64,000 nucleotides of DNA, taken from contig NZ_JAKWFK010000003.1 of assembly GCF_029522115.1 (NCBI RefSeq), forward strand, positions 62,001 to 126,000. The letters run 5' to 3'. Positions 43,236 to 52,299 of the stretch are shown here, piece by piece. Position 1 is the stretch's first letter. Every line of letters starts with the position of its first letter. This stretch comes from Trinickia sp. Y13 (GTDB lineage: Bacteria > Pseudomonadota > Gammaproteobacteria > Burkholderiales > Burkholderiaceae). A model generated the notes under the pieces. It worked only from the letters and a program-made list of their open reading frames with translations. It ran no database searches and had not been told where the DNA came from. A program made the position numbers and the translations under genes.

Positions 43236-44555
43236 GTGATCACCAAGAGACGTCGATTCCTGGGCCAAGTGGCCGCTCTCGCGGGCGGCCACGTACTCGT
43301 TGCATTGGGTGGCGCAGGAGCAGACGAAGCTTTCGCCGCAAGCGATACTACAAGCACGACCTCAGTAAGTACTGCGCCGTCGACGGATGGGACGGTCATT
43401 CCTACCGCCACGTCGATCGTCGATCGGCAACGCAACGTATGGACCCTCAAGAGCGGATTCGTCTACAAAAATGGCGTGCGCGACAAGGATTCATACAACG
43501 TGAGTCTTCTGCTTTGGTACGGCGGCATGATTTATCAGCGCGGCACTGGCGGTCAGTTTTACGTCATGACTTGGGCCAATCGCTGGTTGCCATGCACCGA
43601 CCCTCGCATACCGATGTCGGTGGCGGCCGGTGCGTTCTACGGCATCAACGGTCACCACGATTATCCGTTCACGCCGCAGCAAATCATTTCGGCGCTGCAA
43701 GCGCTCGGTTGCACGAGCTACCGGGTGGCCTGCATTGCTACCGACGCGCAACTGAAGCCGATGATCGCGCTGGCCGATGCGTTCCGGCCTATCGGTTTTA
43801 CCCTGCTGCCACTTCTGAACTACGGCTTGCGCGACCGCAACGGCTATCTATACGCGAGCGAGCATGACGCGTACGTAGCCAATCGCGCAGGCGCGGCTGC
43901 GGTCGCGCAAGCTCTTGGGCCGCATGGCATCACGATGTACGAGTGCGGCAACGAGCTCACGCGCGATCGGGCGATCATTCTCGACTCGCGGCAGGCGGGC
44001 ACGGGGCCTCACGATTTCAACAACACGAATTGGCCGATTCTGCGCGGCGCGATCCAAGGGATGATCGACGGCGTCAAATCGGTTCAGCCCAGTGCGAAGT
44101 GCGCGGTGAACTTCACCGTGGCCGACATCGGCGCCTCGGATTTGCTGTGGGACGGCGAGCAGCCGAACGGCTCGGGCGGCTACCGGAAGATGCGCTGGGA
44201 CATTACGACTTGGCACAACTACCAGCCCTACGGCGATATTTTTCAAATCGGGATCGACGGCGCGGGTCCGGGCTTCAACTTGCCGGCCTATTGCAAGGCG
44301 CGCTATGGCGTGCCGTTCATGATTACCGAGTGGAACGCAGCGCCCGAAGAAGACGAGCAGTTCCGCGCCACTTACGTACAACAAAAGTTGCAGCGCTTCT
44401 ATGCGGCGCGCAAGAACGAAGGTATCCAGGCGGTGATGTACTACGACTTGCTCAGCGGTGACCACACGTATGGCATCGTGATGAACGACCTTGCGCCGAT
44501 AGACCCGACGCATACGGCATTCAGCGCGTTTACCGCGTCGAATGCCGATCAGTAG
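43236..44555 (+). CDS. Tat-exported clan GH-A glycoside hydrolase
   Basis: A 439-residue protein starting at GTG 43236, six bases after GGAGG. The N-terminus MITKRRRFLGQVAALAGGH is a twin-arginine signal. After a Ser/Thr linker, a barrel-like domain contains YECGNEL (Glu240) and FMITEWNAAP (Glu365), the spacing and context of acid/base and nucleophile glutamates in clan GH-A (families such as GH39, GH5 or PslG-like). It probably cleaves a polysaccharide in the periplasm or outside the cell. The substrate is unknown; the exported mutarotase upstream is the only sugar-related neighbour. Confidence 0.8.
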   Translation: MITKRRRFLGQVAALAGGHVLVALGGAGADEAFAASDTTSTTSVSTAPSTDGTVIPTATSIVDRQRNVWTLKSGFVYKNGVRDKDSYNVSLLLWYGGMIYQRGTGGQFYVMTWANRWLPCTDPRIPMSVAAGAFYGINGHHDYPFTPQQIISALQALGCTSYRVACIATDAQLKPMIALADAFRPIGFTLLPLLNYGLRDRNGYLYASEHDAYVANRAGAAAVAQALGPHGITMYECGNELTRDRAIILDSRQAGTGPHDFNNTNWPILRGAIQGMIDGVKSVQPSAKCAVNFTVADIGASDLLWDGEQPNGSGGYRKMRWDITTWHNYQPYGDIFQIGIDGAGPGFNLPAYCKARYGVPFMITEWNAAPEEDEQFRATYVQQKLQRFYAARKNEGIQAVMYYDLLSGDHTYGIVMNDLAPIDPTHTAFSAFTASNADQ

Positions 44556-44580
44556 CGGCAGTAGCCGGTTGCGCAGCGCC

Positions 44581-46479
44581 TCAGGTTAGCGGCTCGGAAT
44601 CTTCGCACTCGGAATTAAAAAGGTCGGTGATGCCTTCGAGCGACATCGGCCTGCCCGTCAGGTAGCCCTGGACGATATCGCACCCCGCGTCGTCTAGCCA
44701 AGCGAGTTGCGCCGGCTCTTCGACGCCCTCGGCAACGACGGCAATCCCGAAGCTGTGCGCCATCGAAATGATGGCCGTCACGATCGGTTGCCCGTCTCTC
44801 GGTAACGGATTGACGAACGTGCGATCGATCTTCAGCTTGTTGACGGGAAAGGCCTGCAAGTACGACAGAGACGAGTAGCCCGTTCCGAAATCGTCGAGGG
44901 ACAAGCGAATACCGGCTGCGCGCAGTTGGCGCATCGCTTCCACGCCGGCGGTCATGTTCGCCATCAGTTGGCTCTCCGTGAGCTCGAGCTCGAGCAAATG
45001 CGGGGAAAGGCCACTTTCGGCAAGCACCGCCTTAACGTCTTCGCTAAATTGCGGCTGCCGCAATTGGCGTGCCGAAACGTTCACGGCCACGTGAACGCCG
45101 ACGCTGTGCTCCGCATTCCACCGTGCCGCATCGCGGCAGGCGCGGCGCAGCACCCAATGCCCTAACGCCACGATGAGATCGCTGTCTTCCGCCACCGGGA
45201 CGAACTCGGTCGGCGCAATCTCGCCGTCCACGGGATGCATCCAACGAACGAGCGCCTCGGCGCCGATCAACCGCCCCGTGCGGCATTCGAACTGCGGCTG
45301 GTAGACGAGATGCAGGGCGTCGGTTTCGATCGCCTTGCGCAACTGCGCATCGAGCCGTGCGCGTCTGCGCGCTTCGACGGTCATGCTCGGATGAAACTCG
45401 ACGGCCGCGTTTTTACCCACTCCCTTGGCCGCATAGAGCGCGATGTCGGCGCTGCTAACGAGCGAGGCGACATCCGCGGCGTCGTCGGGAAATACGCTCA
45501 CGCCTAGGCTCGCGCTCGCCATGATGCTCGCGCGCGGCAGGTCGAACGGGCGCGCGAGCGCGCGAGCGATGCGCTCGGCCGTATGGATGCCCTCGGCCTT
45601 CTCCTTTGCGATCGCGACCAGCACGGCGAATTCGTCGCCGCCGATGCGGCTCACGAGATCGGCCAGCCGCACGCTTTGCCGCAACGCGATGGCGACGTGT
45701 TTGAGCAGTTCGTCGCCTGCGCCATGTCCCAGCGTGTCGTTGACCGTTTTGAAATCGTCGAGGTCGATGAGAATCAGTGCGGCGCGCGAGCACGCGTCGG
45801 CGCCTCGCTGCAGCCGTTGCTCCAATTGCTCGTAGAACGCACGCCGGTTCGGCAATCCCGTCAGCGGATCGGTCGATGCCAGATATTCGAGCTGCTTTTC
45901 CGCTTGCGAGATGCGCGCGCTCATCCGTGTGGTGACGACGAATGCGATCCAGAGCGCGCACAACGAGGCGCCGAGAATGAAAGCCGCGTAGTGCAGCAGT
46001 TCGTCGAGCATTTTCTGCGTCGTGGCGACCAGGACCACCGAGCCGAGCGGCTTGCCGTTTTGCGCGATCGTGGCCGCGACGAAGACGTCTGCGAACGAAA
46101 GACGGCGCTTGGCCGGCTTGACGTTGTCGGGACTTGCCTCGGCCAATTCGTCTTTGGGCACGCCGGGACGTGCGTATGCAGCGAAGCGCTTGCCGTCCGT
46201 CGTAAAGATCGCCGCGCTCTCGACGTAGGGCACTTTGCGTAGCGAATGCAACACCTCTTGCGCGGATCGCAAGTCGTCGAACATGAGCGCGGCCGATACG
46301 TTGTCGGCGATCATATCGGCCTGCACGTTGGCGTCTGCCGTGAGGGCCGAGCGCAGGGACAAGGCTTGATAAAGCAGCAAGACGAGGCCCGAGACGAAAA
46401 GGGCGACGCCGAACCCGGCGAGCTTGATGCGCGCCATCTCCTTCATGGGGCTGGGCCCCGGATGTCCGCTGTGCTTCAT
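44581..46479 (-). CDS. Membrane GGDEF-EAL protein with CHASE8-like sensor (YfiN-like)
   Basis: A 632-residue c-di-GMP enzyme. A first helix (residues 19-40) precedes a periplasmic CHASE8-type sensor, a second helix is near 160-185, then a GGDEF domain with intact RIGGDEF and the product-inhibition RxxD (RLAD) five residues before it. The EAL domain shows GAEALVRW, LELTES, LSLDDFGTGYSSL, KIDRTF and AEGVEE, all metal or catalytic residues, so both synthesis and breakdown are possible. Its start overlaps the YfiR gene by 4 bp. YfiN itself lacks the EAL half. Confidence 0.92.
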   Translation of the reverse strand: MKHSGHPGPSPMKEMARIKLAGFGVALFVSGLVLLLYQALSLRSALTADANVQADMIADNVSAALMFDDLRSAQEVLHSLRKVPYVESAAIFTTDGKRFAAYARPGVPKDELAEASPDNVKPAKRRLSFADVFVAATIAQNGKPLGSVVLVATTQKMLDELLHYAAFILGASLCALWIAFVVTTRMSARISQAEKQLEYLASTDPLTGLPNRRAFYEQLEQRLQRGADACSRAALILIDLDDFKTVNDTLGHGAGDELLKHVAIALRQSVRLADLVSRIGGDEFAVLVAIAKEKAEGIHTAERIARALARPFDLPRASIMASASLGVSVFPDDAADVASLVSSADIALYAAKGVGKNAAVEFHPSMTVEARRRARLDAQLRKAIETDALHLVYQPQFECRTGRLIGAEALVRWMHPVDGEIAPTEFVPVAEDSDLIVALGHWVLRRACRDAARWNAEHSVGVHVAVNVSARQLRQPQFSEDVKAVLAESGLSPHLLELELTESQLMANMTAGVEAMRQLRAAGIRLSLDDFGTGYSSLSYLQAFPVNKLKIDRTFVNPLPRDGQPIVTAIISMAHSFGIAVVAEGVEEPAQLAWLDDAGCDIVQGYLTGRPMSLEGITDLFNSECEDSEPLT

Positions 46480-47009
46480 GTGACGTTCCTTGCCAAGCGC
46501 AGCAGTTTCGAGCTGAGTGCGACGCGGCGGCGCGCCGCCTCCTTGTTGTCGATGTCGAAGCGAAGCCGCTCGCCGTCTCGAACCAAGGTGACGATAGCCG
46601 GCCCATCGCCGGCGTCGGCCTCCGCCGCGCGTATGACGAGAATCGGGACGTCGCGCGCGCTAGCCGATTTGCTGGCGGCGTTGGAGGCGGCGTCCTCGAC
46701 GATCAGTACGTTGCACGCGGCGATCGCTGCACCCTCCGGTACCGGCTGCACGTGCCAGGCTCTGCCCGACACCGTGCGCCCGTCGAGCTTGGTGAGGGCC
46801 GCGCCCAGTTCAGTGAGCGGATTGACGCAGACCGCGAGCGGACCGCTCGCGTGCGTAGGGGGCCATTGGGTGAATTCGGTGAAGTTATAGACGTAAGCGG
46901 CTTCGAGCGAGTAAAGATCGACTTGGGCGTGTGCCAGCGCCCACACGCATGCGGACGCAATCGACGCGCAGGCCATCGTGAGGCTCGGAAGCGATCTAGC
47001 GGCGCGCAT
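46476..47009 (-). CDS. YfiR family periplasmic protein
   Basis: A 177-residue protein with a signal peptide ending ALAHAQVDLY. SLEAAYVYNFTEFTQWPP and LAVCVNPLTELGAAL, then a late IDNKEAARRRVALSSKLLRLA, are the YfiR signature. YfiR represses the diguanylate cyclase YfiN from the periplasm and responds to redox or envelope stress; the same is expected for the coupled downstream enzyme. Genes overlap (ATGA). The TonB receptor stop is only one base upstream, so the three form one operon. Confidence 0.9.
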   Translation of the reverse strand: MRAARSLPSLTMACASIASACVWALAHAQVDLYSLEAAYVYNFTEFTQWPPTHASGPLAVCVNPLTELGAALTKLDGRTVSGRAWHVQPVPEGAAIAACNVLIVEDAASNAASKSASARDVPILVIRAAEADAGDGPAIVTLVRDGERLRFDIDNKEAARRRVALSSKLLRLARNVT

Positions 47010-47010
47010 G

Positions 47011-49041
47011 TCAGAAACCGTAGACGAGCTTGAGCACGAAAGTCCGGCTTTGCTGCGCGATCACGTTCTGCGTAAAGTTCGGCCCGGCTGGATCCGCGTA
47101 CCGCTTATCGGTCACGTTATAGACCGAGAAAGATACGTCGGCGTGCGGCACGAGGTGCGAGCTTCCGATCGTCACGTTGCCGAGGCAATAGCCGGCGGCG
47201 GAGCCCGCCTGGGCGAGTCGCGCCGATGCGCATCGCATCTCGGCGCCCAATCGCGCCCTGTGATAAAACAGCGGCACCGTGACATTGAGCTTGGCCAGAT
47301 TGCGTGGCGAGTTTTGCAGGACGGCGCCGGTATCGCCGTCGCGCGCGAGCTGCCAGGCGTAGCTGGCGCGGATCGTGGCCAACGAGGCGATATGTTGCTC
47401 GTAAGCGAGCTCGATGCCGTTCGCCCGAGCTCGAGCCGTGTTCTCGAATACGTAGACGCCCGAGGGGTCGAGCGTCTCCGTAATGAGGTCGCGCACGTCG
47501 TAATGGAACAACGACACGGTGGCATGGGCATTCTCGCCGAGCGCACGGTCGTAGACGAGTTCGGTCGTCGTGATGTGCTCGGCTCTGAGCGAGGGATTGC
47601 CTTGCTGGCCGCCCGGGCCGCCAATCGTGTAATAGAGCTCGTACGCGTTCGGCGCGCGATAGGCGCGCCCGTAGATGACCTTGAACGTATCGATGTCCGT
47701 CGGCTTGTAGTTCAGCGCGAGCCGGGGGCTCAAGTTCGTTCCCGCGATCGTTTCGTGATCCGCGCGCAATCCTGCGTTCAACGTGATGCGCCAGGGAAGC
47801 TTGATTTCGTCTTCCGCATAGAGGCCGATCGAATTGCTGCTGCGTCGATCGTCGAGCACGAGCTGATACGGATCGGTGTTGTAGTTGAATTGATCGCGGC
47901 TCGCGTCGCGCATCGCGCTCACGCCCACGACGAACTTGTTGTGAGGGACCGAGGAAATGGTGGCGTGCACGTCTGCGCCGTACCAGATCGCCTTGTCGCC
48001 GTCGAGATTGGCGGCCGGCGGCGAGCCGAACAAAGCAAGGTACGAGTAGTCGTACCGCTCCCAATAGAGTTCCGACGCGATGTCGACCCCGTGCGCGACG
48101 CTATGGCTATACGTCGCGTCGATGAAGCTATGTGTGTCGATGGTGCTTTGCGGCGCGTTGAAGACGGCGTCGTATGGCGCGGGGGGCATCCCTTTCGTGC
48201 GGTTGCCGTAACCGGCGCTGATCCTGAAGCCCGAGTAGGCGAACTTCGCGAACAAGTATTGGGCGCGATCGTAGTCGAGCCCTTGCGCGACGCCGTGGTT
48301 CTGGTCCGGCGTATCGAACTCGGGGTAGTACAAGTCTTGGCCGCTGCGATCGAAAGAGGTCGCGGATAGGACCAGATCGGCGCCATGCTCGCCGTGCCAG
48401 CCGTAAGTTGCGCGCGCGCGTTTTTCGCCGAAGCTGCCGACTGAGGCCGCGGCTTGCGCGCCGTGGATATCGCTGCCCTTTTTCGTGACGACGTTGATCA
48501 CGCCGAACAATGCGTTCGACCCGTAAATGGCCGAGCCGGGGCCCGGCACGTATTCGATGCGCTCGACTAGATCCATATCGAGCGGAAAGTCGTCGCCGAT
48601 CGGCGCTTGGTCGTACACGGAGTCGTTGACGCGCATGCCGTCGATCAACAGCAGGAAGCGGCTGTTGTAATCGCCGGGACGCTGAAAGCCGCGCGCGCCC
48701 AGGTACGAGTAGGTGCGGTCGTAGGTGGTGTAGACGCCCGGCAGCGAACCGAGCGCGTCCGCGAGCGTGCGCCAGCCGAAGGCGCGAATGTCCTTGGCCG
48801 TCAGCACGACGACGGCGGCGGGGGCCTCTGCCACGGATTGGCTAAATAGGGAGGCGGTCTTGACTTTCACCTGCATCAGCGCTTCCAGCGGCATCGAGGC
48901 AAGGTCGACCGGCGAAGCGGGCACGGCGGCTGGAGCCTCTTTAGCGCGAGCGCTGACCGCCGCGACTACAATCGCGACTGCGAACGCCAGGCGGCACAGC
49001 GGGTGCGGGACGTGCCCGCGAATGAATCGGTCCGTAAGCAT
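47011..49041 (-). CDS. TonB-dependent outer-membrane receptor
   Basis: A 676-residue receptor. A signal peptide (AFAVAIVVAAVSARA) is followed by a plug domain (APAAVVVLTAKDIRAFGW, LADALGSLPGVYTTYDR, YVPGPGSAIYGSNALFGVINV) and a C-terminal 22-strand barrel ending in aromatic FVLKLVYGF. It resembles siderophore/vitamin receptors, but no uptake genes are near. Its coupling to YfiR and a GGDEF-EAL protein suggests it senses or imports a ligand linked to c-di-GMP signalling. The start codon has no good ribosome-binding site. Confidence 0.9.
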   Translation of the reverse strand: MLTDRFIRGHVPHPLCRLAFAVAIVVAAVSARAKEAPAAVPASPVDLASMPLEALMQVKVKTASLFSQSVAEAPAAVVVLTAKDIRAFGWRTLADALGSLPGVYTTYDRTYSYLGARGFQRPGDYNSRFLLLIDGMRVNDSVYDQAPIGDDFPLDMDLVERIEYVPGPGSAIYGSNALFGVINVVTKKGSDIHGAQAAASVGSFGEKRARATYGWHGEHGADLVLSATSFDRSGQDLYYPEFDTPDQNHGVAQGLDYDRAQYLFAKFAYSGFRISAGYGNRTKGMPPAPYDAVFNAPQSTIDTHSFIDATYSHSVAHGVDIASELYWERYDYSYLALFGSPPAANLDGDKAIWYGADVHATISSVPHNKFVVGVSAMRDASRDQFNYNTDPYQLVLDDRRSSNSIGLYAEDEIKLPWRITLNAGLRADHETIAGTNLSPRLALNYKPTDIDTFKVIYGRAYRAPNAYELYYTIGGPGGQQGNPSLRAEHITTTELVYDRALGENAHATVSLFHYDVRDLITETLDPSGVYVFENTARARANGIELAYEQHIASLATIRASYAWQLARDGDTGAVLQNSPRNLAKLNVTVPLFYHRARLGAEMRCASARLAQAGSAAGYCLGNVTIGSSHLVPHADVSFSVYNVTDKRYADPAGPNFTQNVIAQQSRTFVLKLVYGF

Positions 49042-49444
49042 GAGGCAGGAGTAAGACGGCGACCCATCATCTGTCGTGAGCCTGCCTTTTTAACGGCCCT
49101 GAAATGTAAAGCTTGAGGGGCGCTCGCCCCAGCTTGACGCACGGCCTGCACTGTTCTAGGGGCAGAGCGGCGAATCACAGCGGCATGTGCTGGCACGCCC
49201 CTACGCAATCGTTTGCGAAAGCGACGATGCGCCGAACGTCCGTTTCAATCGACGTTGGACGCCACGCAGGTCGGCGCTGGCCGCGAATCCACGACGGTGG
49301 CGTACGGCAGGTCGCTGGGCCATAATTTCGCGATCGCGCGGGGCGCAACTTCCGGCGCGCCGGAGCCGGCCCGATGGCCCTTATCGTCTTTCGACCTGAC
49401 TTACTCGGCGGCCTTCTCGTTCCTCGAATAGCGGAGAGTGGAAA
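49042..49444. other. 403-bp divergent intergenic region
   Basis: Between the TonB receptor and phosphoesterase genes. It should contain both promoters. A GGGGCGCTCGCCCC hairpin is near 49118-49131. I saw no convincing -10/-35 pair. GGAGAG before 49445 is the ribosome-binding site of the phosphoesterase. Confidence 0.6.
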
Positions 49445-50845
49445 ATGTCAGCAGTCCTAAATATCAAAAAGATGTTCGTTTTGATGTTGGAGAACCGCTC
49501 GTACGACAACCTTTTCGGGTGGTCGGATTTTCGCGGCTGGACGCCGGATGGCACGCCGACGCAGGCGGACGGGCTCACGGGCAAGCCGCCGTTTTCGAAT
49601 GCGGGCGCGCGAGGGGCGGCCTATGCGGTTGGTCAGGGCGCGCCGTTTCGGCTCGCGTTCGACCCCGGCCACGAGTTTACCGATGCGCTCGTGCAATCAA
49701 CCTCCGCCAGCGACAGCCGTGCGTACGCCACCTGCGTGCGCGACGATTCGGCGGGCCTTGCGAGCGGCGCGTATCCGCCTTGCGCGCCGGGGCCGAACGA
49801 GCTCGGTTTTGCGCGCGACATGGAGGCGCACGGTTACGACGTAGCCTCGGCGTTGCGCTGCTTCACACCCGACCAATTGCCGGTGCTGAACTTTCTCGCA
49901 CAGCAATTCGCCGTATGCGACCGATGGTTTTCGTCGGTGCCTGGGCCGACCTGGCCGAATCGTTTCTTCGCCTTGGCTGGCACGTCCTGGGGGCTCGATC
50001 ATTCGCCGAGCGGCCTCGGATCGATCGAAGCGAGCCTGTTCGACGGCGCCAAGTACGGCAATGGCAAAGACTCGTTGCTCACGCGGCTTGCGCCCGAACA
50101 ATGGCTCGTCGCCCACGGCGATATCCCCCAGTCGTGGGCGATCAAAGGCGCCGATGCGCATCACGCGCGTTTCATCGGGCACGAGGATTTCTTTTCGACG
50201 TTGGCGAGCGGCAACCTCGATGCGAGTTTCGTCTTCATCGAGCCGCGCTACGACCCGGTCGGCAACTTCGAAAACGGCGAATCGATGCATCCGTGCGGAG
50301 ACGTGCGCTTGGGCGAGGCGCTCGTCGAACGCGTCTACAACGCGATTCTTTCGTCGCCATACTGGGAGCAAAGCCTGCTGTTGATCGTATTCGACGAGCA
50401 CGGCGGATTTTTCGACCACGTGATTCCCGATCGCGCTCACGTTCCCGGCATGCCCGCGCTCGCGCCCAGTTCGCCCACAGGGCTGACCAAGCGCGGCTTT
50501 CGCTTCGATCGCTACGGGTTTCGCGTGCCCGCTGTCGTCGTATCGCCCTATGTGAAGCAGGCGAGCATCGATCACACGGTGTACGACCATGCATCGATTG
50601 CGAAGACGCTGGCAAAGATCCTGCCTTCGGACGGCGCGCCGCTGCTCGATACGCCGCGCTTCGCGGCCGCGGCCGATCTTACGCCGCTGCTCACTCTATC
50701 GTCGCCGCGCAAAGCCAGCGATATTCACCCGTGTCCGCACGCATTGCCGCTGGGCGCGGCCTCGGCCCCGGTGCGGCCAGGCGGCAGCGCGGCGGCGCTG
50801 CGTGCGCTCGGCTGGCCCGGGCCGATCGGCGGCGGCGCCGCCTAG
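49445..50845 (+). CDS. Phosphoesterase family protein (phospholipase C / acid phosphatase AcpA-like)
   Basis: A 466-residue phosphoesterase. FVLMLENRSYDNLFGW holds the metal-site Glu-Asn, SVPGPTWPNRFFALAGTS the catalytic threonine region and VFDEHGGFFDHV the second metal site, as in bacterial phospholipase C and AcpA. It hydrolyses phosphate esters, perhaps phospholipids. Unlike most relatives it has no signal peptide, so cytosolic or exported by another route. Ribosome-binding site GCGGAGAG. Confidence 0.86.
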   Translation: MSAVLNIKKMFVLMLENRSYDNLFGWSDFRGWTPDGTPTQADGLTGKPPFSNAGARGAAYAVGQGAPFRLAFDPGHEFTDALVQSTSASDSRAYATCVRDDSAGLASGAYPPCAPGPNELGFARDMEAHGYDVASALRCFTPDQLPVLNFLAQQFAVCDRWFSSVPGPTWPNRFFALAGTSWGLDHSPSGLGSIEASLFDGAKYGNGKDSLLTRLAPEQWLVAHGDIPQSWAIKGADAHHARFIGHEDFFSTLASGNLDASFVFIEPRYDPVGNFENGESMHPCGDVRLGEALVERVYNAILSSPYWEQSLLLIVFDEHGGFFDHVIPDRAHVPGMPALAPSSPTGLTKRGFRFDRYGFRVPAVVVSPYVKQASIDHTVYDHASIAKTLAKILPSDGAPLLDTPRFAAAADLTPLLTLSSPRKASDIHPCPHALPLGAASAPVRPGGSAAALRALGWPGPIGGGAA

Positions 50846-50862
50846 GCAACATCACCGCCTCG

Positions 50863-52176
50863 TCACGGAACGTCGCAGCGAATCGCGGTGCGATTCGCCC
50901 GGCGGCGACCGAGCCGTAAATAGAGCAGGGCGCAGCCGCTCATGCAGAGCGGCCACAGCAGGAACCAACCGGTCGCAAGACACAGGGCGACGACGCAAAC
51001 GAGCGAGCATTGCGCACAGCGATGCGCTGCCGTGCCGCGCGGCAACAAGCGCAGCGCCGCGGCGCAGCCGATCGCGTAGACGGTGACGAACGAGCCTGTC
51101 GTCATCAGAACGAGGGGCTTGGGGCCGACTCCCGCGAACGCAACCGCGCACATGGAGAGCGCGGACAAGCCCGATACGACGGCGAGACTGCGGCGTGGGA
51201 CGTCCCCGGCGAGGCTGCCCGCCGCAAGCCAGCCCGGCAACGCGCCGTCGCGGCCCAGCGCCGCGCCGAGCTTGGCCGCGCCCGCAAAGTAGGCGTTCAT
51301 CGTCCCGAGCGTGAGTAGCAACGCGGCCGCCGCGGCGAGCACGCGGACGTTGCCGCCGATGCCGAGCACCAGAAGTTCGGCGAGCGGCGCCGCGCTGTCG
51401 CCGGCCGCGGGTCCGAGCACGAGCACGCTGGCGAGCGCGACCGCCAAGTACAGTGCGCCGACAACGACGACGGCAATGGCCGATGCCAGCGGCAAATCGC
51501 GCGCCGGGCGCTTGAATTCGCCGGCCAGGTGCGTGATGGCTTCCCACCCCGCGAAGCTCCAAACGAGCAGTGCGGCCGCCGGCACCACGGCGAGCCAGCC
51601 ATGCGGTGCGAACGGATGCAGGTAGCCGGCGTGCGCGTGCGGCGCCGAGGCGGCGACGGCAGTCAGCAGCAAGGCGACGAGCAATGTCGACAGCACGACT
51701 TGCATCTTGCCCGATATGGTGACGCCCAGCGAATTGGCGAGCGTCACGATCGCGAGCAAGGCAGCGCTCGTCAAAAACACCGTATGCTCGCCGCCTCCCA
51801 GCGCCGCGGCGACATAGGCGCCCGCGAAAATCGCGGCGGCGGGCGTGCCGGCTGGCACCGCAAAATAGAAGCACCAGCCGACGATGGCCGAGGCGCGCGG
51901 GCCGAAGGCTTGGCGCGCATAGGTTGCGACGCCGCCTGCATCGGGATAGCGCGCCCCCAATGCGGCGAAGGTGGCGGCAAGCGGCGCCGAAAGCAGCACG
52001 AGCGCCAGCCAAGCCAACAACGACGCAGGCCCGGCCACTTTGGCGGCCAATGCGGGCAGCGCGATGACGCCGGTGCCGAGCACGGCCCCGACGTAGAGCG
52101 CGGCCCCTTGAAGCACGGTGAGCCGCCCGTGCGCTGTGCCGTGCTGCCGCTGCGTGGTGTTCGTCGATGCGCTCAT
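50863..52176 (-). CDS. APC-family amino acid permease (YjeH-like)
   Basis: A 437-residue membrane protein with about twelve helices. The first helix signature is LQGAALYVGAVLGTGVIALPA and TM6 has VWSFAGWEAITHLAGEFKRPARDLP (in part), typical of the amino-acid/polyamine/organocation superfamily, closest to YjeH, an exporter of methionine and branched-chain amino acids. Direction of transport is uncertain. I used the ATG giving MSASTNTTQ. It is divergent from the WYL regulator, whose 18-bp site lies in between, so it may be a target. Confidence 0.88.
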   Translation of the reverse strand: MSASTNTTQRQHGTAHGRLTVLQGAALYVGAVLGTGVIALPALAAKVAGPASLLAWLALVLLSAPLAATFAALGARYPDAGGVATYARQAFGPRASAIVGWCFYFAVPAGTPAAAIFAGAYVAAALGGGEHTVFLTSAALLAIVTLANSLGVTISGKMQVVLSTLLVALLLTAVAASAPHAHAGYLHPFAPHGWLAVVPAAALLVWSFAGWEAITHLAGEFKRPARDLPLASAIAVVVVGALYLAVALASVLVLGPAAGDSAAPLAELLVLGIGGNVRVLAAAAALLLTLGTMNAYFAGAAKLGAALGRDGALPGWLAAGSLAGDVPRRSLAVVSGLSALSMCAVAFAGVGPKPLVLMTTGSFVTVYAIGCAAALRLLPRGTAAHRCAQCSLVCVVALCLATGWFLLWPLCMSGCALLYLRLGRRRANRTAIRCDVP

Positions 52177-52252
52177 GATGTGTCCGGATTCTCGTAGGCC
52201 GACGCTCGTGTGTCGCTTATGCGTCGCGCGTTGGCGTGATGGGTGATCGTTA

Positions 52253-52270
52253 TAATCCCGCATACCTGAC
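52253..52270 (+). promoter_or_regulatory. Copy 1 of an 18-bp repeated element upstream of the WYL regulator
   Basis: TAATCCCGCATACCTGAC, matching the element at 53339-53356 with one difference (C for T). It is 29 bp before the WYL start and 76 bp upstream of the divergent permease. Likely binding site for the WYL protein. Confidence 0.65.
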
Positions 52271-52299
52271 AAAGGATGTCATGAATTGGGAGGCAGGCG

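Noticed and set aside
46978-48369. 463-codon frame antisense to the TonB receptor
   Set aside because: Shadow composition; the receptor has signal peptide, plug and terminal barrel motif.
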